From SIG454 sp045578465 (lineage in GTDB: Bacteria; Bacillota; Clostridia; Monoglobales; Monoglobaceae): DNA of 53,267 bases. The notes under the pieces were generated by a model that made no database searches, was not told where the DNA came from, and was given only the letters and a program-made list of their open reading frames with translations. Positions 1 through 7,782 of this stretch are shown piece after piece (within the stretch, counting starts at the first letter, position 1; each line of letters begins with the position of its first letter). The translations under genes were made by a program, and so were the position numbers. The stretch covers positions 1-53,267 of the forward strand of contig JAZNKJ010000007.1 of NCBI GenBank assembly GCA_045578465.1. The letters are read 5' to 3'.

Positions 1-84
1 ATGAGACGATTTGAACGCCCGCGCCGGCATGACCGACCTTTCGGATTTCGAATCCGACCCCTTCAACCACTTGGGTACATCTCC
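1..84 (-). tRNA. tRNA-Ser (anticodon CGA), 3' end cut by window edge
   Basis: Read on the minus strand, the gene starts GGAGATG at position 84, which is the 5' acceptor strand. It has a serine-type D arm (CCCAAGTGG) and an anticodon stem-loop TCGGA-TTCGAAA-TCCGA, giving anticodon CGA, which reads UCG. A long variable arm follows (GTCGG/CCGGC with a TCATG loop), which is typical of class II tRNAs. The T arm has the loop TTCAAAT. Only CAT of the 3' acceptor strand (expected CATCTCC) lies in the window, so the last four acceptor bases, the discriminator and any CCA are missing. The T stem uses G-U pairs. No convincing promoter is visible directly upstream. Confidence 0.93.
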
Positions 85-426
85 AAATTTATATAAACTT
101 TTTTCAAAGTTTAAAGCAAATATTAAGTTTTATTAGAAATCTCATTAGAAAAGATTTTTTGTTTTGTCAGCGCCGATTGCTGAAAACCGCACCGTTACGG
201 CGTTTGCAGAGATTTGCGTTCCAACAAATTCAAAATTATTTGATGGATTTCGAGTCAGCCCCGTTATGTCCTGTTGCGGTGCCCGAAATTTTTTATCATT
301 ACCGTGAAAAATTTCGACCCCTGCCACTCCTTATTGCTTGCTGCATCGTCCACCGGACGCGCTCGCAAACGTCCCAACTTCGATACCTGTCCGTGTATAT
401 GTTAAAATCGGGAAACCGAAAATAAC
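85..426. other. gene-free stretch with GC-richer, palindrome-bearing core
   Basis: This 342-base gap lies between tRNA-Ser and nth. About 170-400 is visibly richer in G+C than the A+T-rich flanks. It contains a perfect 10-base inverted repeat, CGAAATTTTT at 284-293 and AAAAATTTCG at 307-316, and a short palindrome CCGTTACGG near 192-200. A 60-codon minus-strand frame (145-327, GTG start) and an 88-codon plus-strand frame (159-425) cross it. Neither has a well-spaced ribosome site or a recognisable domain, so I do not call them genes. The stretch could be a small structured RNA or a dispersed palindromic element. Confidence 0.4.
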
Positions 427-1071
427 CTATTTATTATATGTGGGGCAAAATTCTGCGATAGGGCAATTGGAACAATCGGGCCTTTGAGCTTTGCAGTATG
501 CCCTGCCATGCTCGACTAAGCAGTGGCAAAACCATGACCATTTATCCTTTGGAACAACCTTCATTAAATCAAGCTCAATTTTATATGGGTCTTTATGAGT
601 TGTGAGACCAAACCTGTTTGAAAGTCTTGTTGCGTGGGTATCAACAACGATTCCGGGAATTTTAAAGATATCCCCTAAAACTAAATTGGCGGTTTTTCTT
701 CCAACTCCGGGAAGGGATAAAAGCTCATCCATAGTGGATGGAACTTCTCCGCCGAAATCGGAAATAAGCTTCTGGCAACAGCCAATGATATTCTTGGCTT
801 TGTTCTTATAAAAACCGCAGGATTTTATCATCTCCCGAAGTTCAAGCTCGTCTGCATAGGCAAAGGCATAGACATCGGGGTATTTTTTGAAAAGAGCAGG
901 GGTGGTAAGATTGACACGAGCATCGGTGCATTGTGCCGCAAGCTGAGTGGCTATTAAAAGTTCAAGAGAAGAGGTGTAGTCTAAGGTGCAGTCTGCATCC
1001 CCGTAAACTTCCTCAAAAACGCCTATAATATTTTCGACTCTTTCTTTCTTTTTTGCTAAACTTTCCACCAA
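427..1071 (-). CDS. nth: endonuclease III (DNA glycosylase/AP lyase)
   Basis: Base-excision repair enzyme that removes oxidised pyrimidines and cleaves the abasic strand. The helix-hairpin-helix LPGVGRKTAN carries the catalytic Lys, and VDTHATRLSNRFGL carries the catalytic Asp. The C-terminus has the [4Fe-4S] signature C-x6-C-x2-C-x5-C. Length (about 214 aa) is normal. The open frame extends to a TTG at 1092, but the GGGGGA ribosome site at about 1079-1084 sits properly before a TTG at 1069-1071. The mapped minus-strand promoter would leave only a 9-base leader for the 1092 start, so 1071 is preferred; a GTG at 1068 is the alternative. Divergent from glyA. Confidence 0.93.
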   Translation of the reverse strand: MVESLAKKKERVENIIGVFEEVYGDADCTLDYTSSLELLIATQLAAQCTDARVNLTTPALFKKYPDVYAFAYADELELREMIKSCGFYKNKAKNIIGCCQKLISDFGGEVPSTMDELLSLPGVGRKTANLVLGDIFKIPGIVVDTHATRLSNRFGLTTHKDPYKIELDLMKVVPKDKWSWFCHCLVEHGRAYCKAQRPDCSNCPIAEFCPTYNK

Positions 1072-1086
1072 ATTTACTTTTCCCCC

Positions 1087-1136
1087 TTGCAAAAGTGCAG
1101 TAAAAATATTATAATATATAAAGTAGAATTTGTAAA
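1087..1136. promoter_or_regulatory. overlapping divergent promoters of nth and glyA
   Basis: Plus strand: TTGCAA (1087-1092), 17-base spacer, TATAAT (1110-1115), leading to glyA. Minus strand: TTTACA (plus positions 1131-1136), 17-base spacer, TATAAT (plus positions 1108-1113), leading to nth. The two -10 boxes overlap within the symmetrical octamer ATTATAAT at 1108-1115, so polymerase should not be able to open both at once. Predicted leaders are about 34 bases (glyA) and 30 bases (nth). Assignment is by consensus match only. Confidence 0.75.
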
Positions 1137-1155
1137 GAGCTCAGGAGGAAAAAAT

Positions 1156-2394
1156 ATGAGAGACTACACCTTTTTAAAAGAGGCGGATAAGGAAGTTTTT
1201 GAGGCTATCGGTCTTGAAACAAACAGACAGAAAAATAAGATTGAACTTATTGCATCGGAGAACTTTGTCAGCGAGGCAGTTATGGAGGCTATGGGTTCTC
1301 CCCTTACAAATAAATATGCAGAAGGCTATCCTGGTAAGAGATACTATGGCGGATGTGAATATGTTGACATAGTTGAAACTCTTGCAATCGAGAGAGCAAA
1401 GGCTCTTTTCGGAGCGGAGTTTGCCAATGTTCAGCCTCATTCAGGGGCGTCAGCAAACCTTGCGGTGTTCTTTGCGGCAATGGAGCCGGGAGATACATAC
1501 CTCGGAATGAACCTTGCCCACGGCGGACATTTAAGCCATGGTTCACCTGTTAATATTTCAGGAAAATACTTCAATGTTGTTCCATACGGCGTTGACGCTG
1601 TTACACACAGAATTAACTATGAAGAAGTAAGAGAACTTGCTATGAAGCATAAACCAAAGCTTATTTTAGCGGGTGCAAGTGCTTATGCAAGAGAAATTGA
1701 TTTTAAGAAATTCAGAGAGATTGCAGACGAAGTTGGGGCATACTTTATGGTTGATATGGCTCATATCGCAGGTCTTGTTGCGGCAGGCCTCCACGAAAGC
1801 CCGGTTCCTTATGCAGATTTTGTTACAACAACAACTCATAAGACACTCCGAGGCCCAAGAGGCGGTCTTATTCTCTGTAAAGAAAAGTATGGCGCAATGA
1901 TAAATAAGGCTGTGTTCCCTGGTTGTCAGGGCGGACCTTTAATGCACATAATTGCTGCAAAAGCTGTTTGCTTTAAGGAAGCACAGAGCGAAGAATTTAA
2001 GGCATATCAACTTCAGATTAAGAAGAATGCAAAGGCACTTTCCGAGGCCCTTATTAAAAAAGGCGTTAAGATTGTTTCAGGCGGAACAGATAACCACCTT
2101 ATGCTTTTAGACCTTACAACATTTGATAAAACAGGTAAAGAAGTTGAGCATCTTTTAGATGAGGTTTGTATCACAGTTAATAAAAACACAATTCCAAACG
2201 ACCCACAGAGCCCATTCGTTACAAGCGGAATAAGAATCGGAACTCCTGCTGTTACAAGCCGTGGATTTAAGGAAGAAGATATGGAAGAAATCGCCGACCT
2301 CATTTACCTTACAATCACAGACTTTGACAACAAGAAGGACGAAATCAAGGGCAGAGTAGAAGTGCTTTGCGCAAAGTATCCGCTTTATGAATAG
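1156..2394 (+). CDS. glyA: serine hydroxymethyltransferase
   Basis: PLP enzyme interconverting serine plus tetrahydrofolate with glycine plus 5,10-methylene-tetrahydrofolate, the main source of cytosolic one-carbon units. The protein has 412 residues, the usual bacterial length. The N-terminal ELIASENFVS and GKRYYGG motifs are present, and TTTHKTLRGPRGG carries the PLP-binding Lys at about residue 229. The frame is open upstream to 1087, but the ATG at 1156 follows AGGAGG with good spacing and matches the family N-terminus. Its stop overlaps the start of the next gene by 8 bases, which suggests translational coupling. Confidence 0.97.
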   Translation: MRDYTFLKEADKEVFEAIGLETNRQKNKIELIASENFVSEAVMEAMGSPLTNKYAEGYPGKRYYGGCEYVDIVETLAIERAKALFGAEFANVQPHSGASANLAVFFAAMEPGDTYLGMNLAHGGHLSHGSPVNISGKYFNVVPYGVDAVTHRINYEEVRELAMKHKPKLILAGASAYAREIDFKKFREIADEVGAYFMVDMAHIAGLVAAGLHESPVPYADFVTTTTHKTLRGPRGGLILCKEKYGAMINKAVFPGCQGGPLMHIIAAKAVCFKEAQSEEFKAYQLQIKKNAKALSEALIKKGVKIVSGGTDNHLMLLDLTTFDKTGKEVEHLLDEVCITVNKNTIPNDPQSPFVTSGIRIGTPAVTSRGFKEEDMEEIADLIYLTITDFDNKKDEIKGRVEVLCAKYPLYE

Positions 2395-3148
2395 GGAAGT
2401 TAAGGACTGGAAATGTCCTGATTGCGACACCATCAACATAGGCCGAAGATGCGTTATCTGCGGAAAAGAAAAGCCTGAGGAAAAGGTGCCTGAGCGGGCA
2501 AAACCCGATTTGAAGGCAAAGCCGAAAAACACAAAGGAAAAAATTATTCTGTATATCTGCGCTGTTGTTCTTTTCGTGGTTGTAAGCTTTCTTGCGGCAA
2601 AAGCCATTGTTGATTTAAATGATAAAAACAACACCATTGAGGTTGCGGAAACAGAGGAAACCGAAAGAGAAGAAAAAGAGGTTTTCGTTAAAGATTCTGT
2701 CTATAAAAATAAATTCAGCATATCTGTCGATAAGGTTGAAATGGACAAGAAACCCAAGTATTTAAAAAGGACAATGGGAAACGCAACTTACAGCGCTCCT
2801 ATGAACTTTGAGAATACGGAAGGTGATACCTATCTTGCCTATGACGAAACGGCTTATATAAGGTTTTTCGTAAGAAAAGTCGGAGATAAAAATGCAGAAG
2901 AATTAATGGAAGATGCCAAGATGCCATTTGGCAGTGGTGTAAGTTATGAAAAGGCGGAATACAGCAAATATGTATTCCGTGCAGAAGTAGAAGAAGTCAG
3001 GTATCATTACTGCGAAAAGGTTCAGGATGGAGAAGCGATTGGCATGGTTTTTGCATATCCGAAAGAATATGCAGATATTTATGACAGCTATGCAGAAAAG
3101 CTTACAGAAGACCTGAAATTTTTACTTGATGTAATCGAGATTGAATAG
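2387..3148 (+). CDS. zinc-ribbon, single-pass membrane protein of unknown function
   Basis: A 253-residue protein. An N-terminal zinc ribbon has two pairs, CPDC (10-13) and CVIC (22-25). A charged, Pro/Lys-rich linker follows, then one hydrophobic segment at about 52-74, a Glu-rich stretch, and a C-terminal domain (about 95-253) with no motif I recognise. Topology is probably ribbon inside and C-terminal domain outside. The ATG overlaps the end of glyA (TATGAATAG) with no independent promoter, so it is probably co-transcribed and translationally coupled. Similar ribbon-plus-membrane-anchor proteins are common in Clostridia and mostly uncharacterised. I assign no function. Confidence 0.8.
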   Translation: MNREVKDWKCPDCDTINIGRRCVICGKEKPEEKVPERAKPDLKAKPKNTKEKIILYICAVVLFVVVSFLAAKAIVDLNDKNNTIEVAETEETEREEKEVFVKDSVYKNKFSISVDKVEMDKKPKYLKRTMGNATYSAPMNFENTEGDTYLAYDETAYIRFFVRKVGDKNAEELMEDAKMPFGSGVSYEKAEYSKYVFRAEVEEVRYHYCEKVQDGEAIGMVFAYPKEYADIYDSYAEKLTEDLKFLLDVIEIE

Positions 3149-3153
3149 AGGTA

Positions 3154-3325
3154 GATAACGCGAAAGTTCCTTTCCCGTTATCGCCTCCGGCGGATTTAAT
3201 TGCCCGTGCGAAATTTTCTTCGCCTCTGCGAAGAAACGCACATGGGCGTAAAAATCTCTTATCATTCCTTGCCATACGGATAAGAGTGTTTAAATTGTTG
3301 TTTGTGCCGAGTATGGCGGCGGAAT
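3154..3325 (+). promoter_or_regulatory. structured intergenic element with possible pseudoknot, upstream of rarA
   Basis: Four helices can be drawn. GATAACG (3154-3160) pairs with CGTTATC (3176-3182). A long hairpin at 3202-3247 combines GCCC/GGGC, GTGCG/CGCAC and a perfect 9-bp stem 3215-3223/3228-3236 around a CTCT loop. CTCTTATC (3256-3263) pairs with GATAAGAG (3279-3286). Inside that last loop, GCCATAC (3271-3277) can pair with GTATGGC (3311-3317), an H-type pseudoknot arrangement. ATTCC (3264-3268) can extend this pairing with GGAAT (3321-3325), next to the rarA ribosome site GGAG (3326-3329). There is no terminator U-tract. It may be a cis-regulatory RNA or a dispersed palindromic repeat. 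Confidence 0.5.
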
Positions 3326-3335
3326 GGAGCTTTTT

Positions 3336-4601
3336 ATGAACACCCCACTTGCAGACAGACTAAGGCCCGAAAAGCTTTCGGAAGTTGTTGGTCAAAAGCA
3401 TATTTTAGGTGAAAATAAAATATTGAGCAGTATCGTAGAATCAGGGAATATCCCCAATATGATATTCTACGGTCCGTCAGGCACGGGTAAAACTACTGTT
3501 GCAAACATTATTGCCAAGGCAAGCAACAGAACCCTTTATAAGCTCAATGCTACAACGGCGTCTGTTGCAGATGTTAAAAATATCTGTGCCGACGCAGATT
3601 CCCTTATGTCCCAGAACGGTGTTCTTTTATATCTTGATGAAATTCAGAATTTCAATAAAAAACAGCAACAGTCTCTCCTTGAATACATAGAAAACGGAAA
3701 AGTTACTCTTATAGCAAGCACAACGGAAAATCCGTATTTTTATATCTATAATGCAATCCTCAGCCGAAGCGTTGTCTTTGAGTTTAAGGCGGTAAGCCCT
3801 GAGGATATAACGGTTGCCTTAAAAAGAGGAATAAAGATTGTCCAGAAAGATTTTAAAGAAAAGATTAAGGTTTTAAAGCCTGCAATGGATTATATTGCGG
3901 AAAAGGCAAACGGGGATGTTCGGCGCGCCCTTAACTTTTTAGAGCTTGTAATAACTCATACTCCTCCAAAGGATGGGGAGATTATAATTGATTTAGACAG
4001 GGCAGAGGGGGTAGTTTCTCAAAAGGCTTTCCGTTATGACAAAAAAGGGGACAGCCAGTATGATGTTATGAGCGCCCTTCAAAAGTCCATAAGAGGCTCT
4101 GACCCTGACGGTGCAATCCATTACTTAGGAAGGCTTATTGCGGCGGAGGATTTACAGTCCGCTTGCAGACGGCTTATGGTTATCGCCGCCGAGGATATCG
4201 GTCTTGCCTATCCAATGGCAATCCCGATTGTTAAAGCCTGTGTTGACAGTGCTTTAATGCTTGGTCTTCCCGAGGCGAGAATTCCCCTTGCGGACGCGGC
4301 AATTCTTCTTGCAACTGCGCCAAAGTCAAATTCGGCTTATATGGCACTTGCAAAGGCCCTTTATGATATTGAAAACACGGATACGGGGGAAATTCCAAGA
4401 CAGCTCCAGAATATGAAATATGACGGAGTTGGGGACACAAAAAAGGGACAGAATTATCTCTATCCCCATGACTATCCAAATCATTATGTTAAACAACAAT
4501 ATCTTCCCGATAAAATTAAAAATAAAAAGTATTATGAATACGGCGACAATAAAACCGAACAAGCCGCCAAAGAATACTGGAAGAAGATTAAATCAGAATA
4601 A
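3336..4601 (+). CDS. rarA: replication-associated recombination protein A (MgsA/WHIP-type AAA+ ATPase)
   Basis: AAA+ clamp-loader-like ATPase that acts at stalled replication forks. The N-terminus MNTPLADRLRPEKLSEVVGQ is typical. Walker A is GPSGTGKTT, Walker B is LLYLDEIQNF, and sensor 1 is ASTTENPYF. The C-terminal tetramerisation domain (from about residue 235) ends with the YLYPHDYPNHYV motif characteristic of RarA. Length is 421 aa, as expected. An upstream in-frame ATG at 3324 lies inside a predicted helix; the ATG at 3336 is correctly spaced from GGAG (3326-3329) and matches the family start. The 3' end overlaps the convergent tmcAL gene by 9 bases. Confidence 0.95.
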   Translation: MNTPLADRLRPEKLSEVVGQKHILGENKILSSIVESGNIPNMIFYGPSGTGKTTVANIIAKASNRTLYKLNATTASVADVKNICADADSLMSQNGVLLYLDEIQNFNKKQQQSLLEYIENGKVTLIASTTENPYFYIYNAILSRSVVFEFKAVSPEDITVALKRGIKIVQKDFKEKIKVLKPAMDYIAEKANGDVRRALNFLELVITHTPPKDGEIIIDLDRAEGVVSQKAFRYDKKGDSQYDVMSALQKSIRGSDPDGAIHYLGRLIAAEDLQSACRRLMVIAAEDIGLAYPMAIPIVKACVDSALMLGLPEARIPLADAAILLATAPKSNSAYMALAKALYDIENTDTGEIPRQLQNMKYDGVGDTKKGQNYLYPHDYPNHYVKQQYLPDKIKNKKYYEYGDNKTEQAAKEYWKKIKSE

Positions 4602-5717
4602 ATCATATATTCTGTCAAATATAAGCTCCTTTTTCCAGATGCTTTCGGCAAGAGGGTTTTGAAGAGCTTTTATCTGATTAAAGTTTTTAACAAGAGGCAA
4701 ATTTGTCTCTTGTTTTGCTTTGTTTAGAAGCTTTTGCCCCTTTTCGTTAAATCCGAGAATTTTAATATACTGTGGCGCAATCAAATCCTCTTTCTTAATT
4801 CCAAGATAAGAATAAAGAAGAATTCGTCTTATCCTGCTGTGAGCATATCTCTTTGACTTAATATTATCGCAAAGAGCGTCAAAACTGTCGCTTTCCATAG
4901 CGGCTTTTTTGATTTTATTATGAAGCCCCTCCGAAACATCAGGTAAAGAGGAAATTTCATCAAGAGACATCTTGCAAAGATTTGCAATTATGCTTTTTTC
5001 CATATTTAAAAGGGAGTGAGCTCTTTTCTTTTCATAAAGAGGAAGAAGAGCATCAGGAACAAAACCGTTTAAGGAAGAACCCTCGTTTATAAGCTTTCTT
5101 ATTCCCGTTGCGCTCATAAAAGATGAAATCTCGGAGGAATTATAGTCCGCACCCTCACGCTTTATTAAGACAGGCTCCATTTTTGAATTAAGCTTTAAAA
5201 GAGCTTTGAGATATTCAACTGCCAGAATATTATTAGAGGAAGAAATAAGATTGACCTCACCCTCAAAAACCGAAGATAAAGCCTTCTCTCTGGCAACTGC
5301 AAAGGGGAGCCCCTCTTTAAGACAAGAAGAAAGAGCAGTTTTATAATTCTCATCTTCGGTGGCAAGGATTTTTGCAATTTGCTTTAAAGAGCAAAGGTCA
5401 TCACTTTCTGCCCCAAAAGCAAGATAATCAACGGAGCTTAATGCGTCTAAAATATTAACTCCGCAGGAAGCAAATCTTTCCGCTGTGGACAGCGCCATAA
5501 CGGTAGGAAGCTCTAAAACAAGATCTGCCCCGCATTTTAAGGCACTTTCGCATCGGGTTTGTTTATCAAATATGGCAACATCCCCCCGTTGAACAAAGTT
5601 TCCGCTCATTAAAGCCACGACGGTGTCAGCCCCCGTCATTTCGCGGGCCTTCTCTATATGATATTCGTGTCCTTTATGGAAAGGATTATATTCGCAAATA
5701 ATGCCTAAGGCTAACAT
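4593..5717 (-). CDS. tmcAL: tRNA(Met) cytidine acetate ligase (YlbM family)
   Basis: Nucleotidyltransferase-fold enzyme that acetylates C34 of elongator tRNA-Met using acetate and ATP. The N-terminal IICEYNPFHKGHEYHI has the HxGH-like nucleotide-binding motif (HKGH), followed by VVALMSGNFVQRGDVAIFDK, the strongest signature of the YlbM/TmcAL family. Length is 374 aa, slightly below the roughly 400 of characterised members. The ATG follows a GAGGTG ribosome site. It is convergent with rarA and apparently monocistronic. Confidence 0.92.
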   Translation of the reverse strand: MLALGIICEYNPFHKGHEYHIEKAREMTGADTVVALMSGNFVQRGDVAIFDKQTRCESALKCGADLVLELPTVMALSTAERFASCGVNILDALSSVDYLAFGAESDDLCSLKQIAKILATEDENYKTALSSCLKEGLPFAVAREKALSSVFEGEVNLISSSNNILAVEYLKALLKLNSKMEPVLIKREGADYNSSEISSFMSATGIRKLINEGSSLNGFVPDALLPLYEKKRAHSLLNMEKSIIANLCKMSLDEISSLPDVSEGLHNKIKKAAMESDSFDALCDNIKSKRYAHSRIRRILLYSYLGIKKEDLIAPQYIKILGFNEKGQKLLNKAKQETNLPLVKNFNQIKALQNPLAESIWKKELIFDRIYDLF

Positions 5718-5734
5718 ATTTTCACCTCAAAGAT

Positions 5735-5763
5735 AGTTTAACACAAAATCCAAGAAAATTCAA
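5735..5763 (-). promoter_or_regulatory. tmcAL promoter
   Basis: On the minus strand, TTGAAT (plus positions 5758-5763) and TAAACT (plus positions 5735-5740) are separated by 17 bases, just ahead of the tmcAL ribosome site. The -10 box matches consensus at four of six positions. Confidence 0.5.
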
Positions 5764-5792
5764 GCAGAGGTCCTAAAAAATCAAATATTGTC

Positions 5793-5821
5793 TTGACATA
5801 GGGGAAAATGTATGATAAACT
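5793..5821 (+). promoter_or_regulatory. promoter of the T-box/ior operon
   Basis: A perfect -35 box TTGACA (5793-5798), a 17-base spacer and TAAACT (5816-5821), a four-of-six -10. This places the transcript start at about 5828, right where T-box stem I begins. It is divergent from the tmcAL promoter. Confidence 0.65.
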
Positions 5822-5827
5822 TTAAGA

Positions 5828-6099
5828 GTTGATAAAGGCGATGACCGGAAACAAGTAGAGGTATTTGATGCTTTAAGAGAGCTGTCGGGTGGTGTGAGAC
5901 AGTAAGATAGAATATCTTGAATACATTCCGAGAGCTGAGCACCGAACGGATTTTCTAAGTAGGCTGCTACGGGGGTGCCCGTTACAGCACAAGGGTATAA
6001 ATCTGTACCCGTTAAGGCCGGGGCTGTGAGGCATCGGCGAACTGAGGTGGTACCACGGGAAACTCTCGTCCTCTGAAATTATTTCAGAGGGCGTTTTTT
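5828..6099 (+). promoter_or_regulatory. T-box riboswitch, probable Tyr specifier
   Basis: The hallmark T-box sequence AGGTGGTACCACGG is at 6045-6058, followed by an intrinsic terminator. Stem I is recognisable: a lower helix CGGAA (5846-5850) with TTCCG (5926-5930), and a distal arm AGAGAGC with CTGTC (5882-5886)/GACAG (5898-5902) around the conserved GGGTGGTG loop. The 3' side of the specifier loop reads GAA-TAC-A (5919-5925), giving specifier UAC (Tyr) at 5922-5924. The antiterminator bulge UGGU would pair with an ACCA tRNA end, which fits tRNA-Tyr or tRNA-Phe (discriminator A) and argues against tRNA-Trp. Uncharged tRNA should favour read-through into the ligase-iorAB operon. The specifier is my reading and was not confirmed by folding. 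Confidence 0.93.
6070..6099 (+). terminator. T-box-controlled intrinsic terminator
   Basis: CCTCTGAAAT (6070-6079) and ATTTCAGAGG (6081-6090) form a strong hairpin followed by GCGTTTTTT (6091-6099). It lies directly after the T-box sequence, so it competes with the antiterminator. Confidence 0.93.
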
Positions 6100-6134
6100 A
6101 TGTCTTTGAGTTAAAACATAGCGGAGGTTTTAAT

Positions 6135-7781
6135 ATGATTATAACGGATTTTCTTGAACAAAACGAGGCGAAATTTCCAAATGATGTAGCGCTCGTTGAG
6201 GTCGTTCCAAATATTATTTCCGAGGGGAGAACAACCTGGAAAGAATACGCTCTTATCCCTCATAATTCTGAGGAGAGCGGAAGAGTGGAAATCACTTGGC
6301 GGGACTTTAACAGAAAGGCAAACAGATTTGCAAATCTTCTCCTCAGCCGAGGAATTAAAAAAGGCGACAAGGTTGCAATTTTAATGATGAACTGCTTAGA
6401 ATGGCTCCCTGTTTATTTCGGAACTTTAAAGACAGGTGCTCTTGCTGTGCCTCTCAATTACAGATATACATCCGATGAGATTAAATACTGTTTAGGTCTT
6501 GCCGAAGCTGATGTTTTGGTTTTCGGTCCTGAATTTATCGGCAGAATTGAAGAAATCTGCGACAGTATTCCAAAAGTTAAACAGCTTTTCTATGTAGGAA
6601 AAGATTGCCCAAGCTTTGCAGAGAGCTATGATAAGCTGGTTACATACTGCACATCCAAAAAGCCGGAGGTTTCCCTTACCGAAAAGGATGATGCGGCAAT
6701 TTATTTTTCATCAGGAACAACAGGCTTCCCTAAGGCAATTCTTCATAACCACGAGAGTTTGCTCCATGCCTGTCTTACAGAGCAAAACCATCACGGCCAG
6801 ACAAAGGACGATGTTTTCCTTTGTATTCCGCCACTTTATCATACAGGGGCGAAAATGCACTGGTTTGGAAGCCTAACAGTTGGCGGGAAGACCGTTCTTT
6901 TAAAGGGCGTTAAGCCTGAATGGATAATCCAGACGGCCTCAGACGAAAAATGCTCTATTGTGTGGCTTTTGGTTCCGTGGGCACAGGATATATTAGATGC
7001 TATCGACCGAGGAGAAATCGACCTTTCAAAATTTGACTTATCAGCTTGGAGACTTATGCATATCGGGGCACAACCCGTTCCGCCAAGTCTTATTAAAAGA
7101 TGGAAAAAGATATTCCCGAACCATCAGTATGATACAAACTACGGCCTTAGCGAATCTATTGGACCAGGATGCGTTCATCTTGGCGTTGAAAATATCCATA
7201 AGGTTGGGGCAATCGGCAAAGCAGGTTACGGCTGGCAGGTAAAAATCGTTGATGAAAACGGAAAAACCGTTCAGCGTGGCGAAGTCGGCGAGCTTGCAGT
7301 ATTTGGCCCAGGGGTTATGACTTGCTACTATAACGATGAAAAAGCCACAAACGAAGTCTTAAAGGACGGCTGGCTCTATACAGGAGATATGGCACAGGAG
7401 GACGAAGACGGATTTATCTATCTCGTTGACCGAAAAAAAGATGTTATTATCTCAGGTGGAGAGAACTTATATCCCGTTCAGATTGAAGACTTTATAAGAA
7501 CAAATAGTGCGGTTAAGGATGTTGCAGTTATCGGTCTCCCTGATGCAAGACTTGGGGAAATGGCTGCGGCAATTATCGAGCTTAAAGAGGGAGCTACCTA
7601 TACAGAAGAGGAAATGGAGCTTTTCTGTAAGGCGCTTCCGAAATATAAACGACCAAGAAAAATAATTTTTGCAGATGTACCGAGAAACCCAACAGGTAAA
7701 ATCGAGAAACCAAAGCTTCGTGAAATCTATTGCGGAGAAAGTCTGGTTGCATCGCAGAATGAAATAGGGGGAAATAAGTAA
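6135..7781 (+). CDS. class I AMP-forming acyl/aryl-CoA ligase
   Basis: Adenylate-forming enzyme that activates a carboxylic acid with ATP and transfers it to CoA. The 548-residue protein has the P-loop SSGTTGFPKAI (about 196-206), the YGLSES motif, the hinge region GWLYTGDMAQEDEDGFIYLV followed by DRKKDVIISGGENLYP, and the C-terminal catalytic Lys in NPTGKIEK. It resembles long- or medium-chain acyl-CoA synthetases rather than the shorter PaaK phenylacetate ligases, so sequence alone does not fix the substrate. Position is the best clue: it is the first gene after an aromatic-type T-box and one base from iorA. I infer an arylacetate substrate such as 4-hydroxyphenylacetate or phenylacetate. 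ATG follows GGAGG. Confidence 0.88.
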   Translation: MIITDFLEQNEAKFPNDVALVEVVPNIISEGRTTWKEYALIPHNSEESGRVEITWRDFNRKANRFANLLLSRGIKKGDKVAILMMNCLEWLPVYFGTLKTGALAVPLNYRYTSDEIKYCLGLAEADVLVFGPEFIGRIEEICDSIPKVKQLFYVGKDCPSFAESYDKLVTYCTSKKPEVSLTEKDDAAIYFSSGTTGFPKAILHNHESLLHACLTEQNHHGQTKDDVFLCIPPLYHTGAKMHWFGSLTVGGKTVLLKGVKPEWIIQTASDEKCSIVWLLVPWAQDILDAIDRGEIDLSKFDLSAWRLMHIGAQPVPPSLIKRWKKIFPNHQYDTNYGLSESIGPGCVHLGVENIHKVGAIGKAGYGWQVKIVDENGKTVQRGEVGELAVFGPGVMTCYYNDEKATNEVLKDGWLYTGDMAQEDEDGFIYLVDRKKDVIISGGENLYPVQIEDFIRTNSAVKDVAVIGLPDARLGEMAAAIIELKEGATYTEEEMELFCKALPKYKRPRKIIFADVPRNPTGKIEKPKLREIYCGESLVASQNEIGGNK

Positions 7782-7782
7782 A

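Noticed and set aside
145..327. 60-codon minus-strand frame with GTG start
   Set aside because: The AAGGA purine run directly abuts the GTG, too close for a ribosome site, and the product has no motif. Kept only as part of the unexplained stretch.
159..425. 88-codon plus-strand open frame between tRNA-Ser and nth
   Set aside because: No ribosome site, no recognisable domain, crossed by another frame on the opposite strand, in a palindromic region.
2155..2637. 160-codon minus-strand frame across glyA and the zinc-ribbon gene
   Set aside because: Antisense to two well-supported genes, without start signals or motifs.
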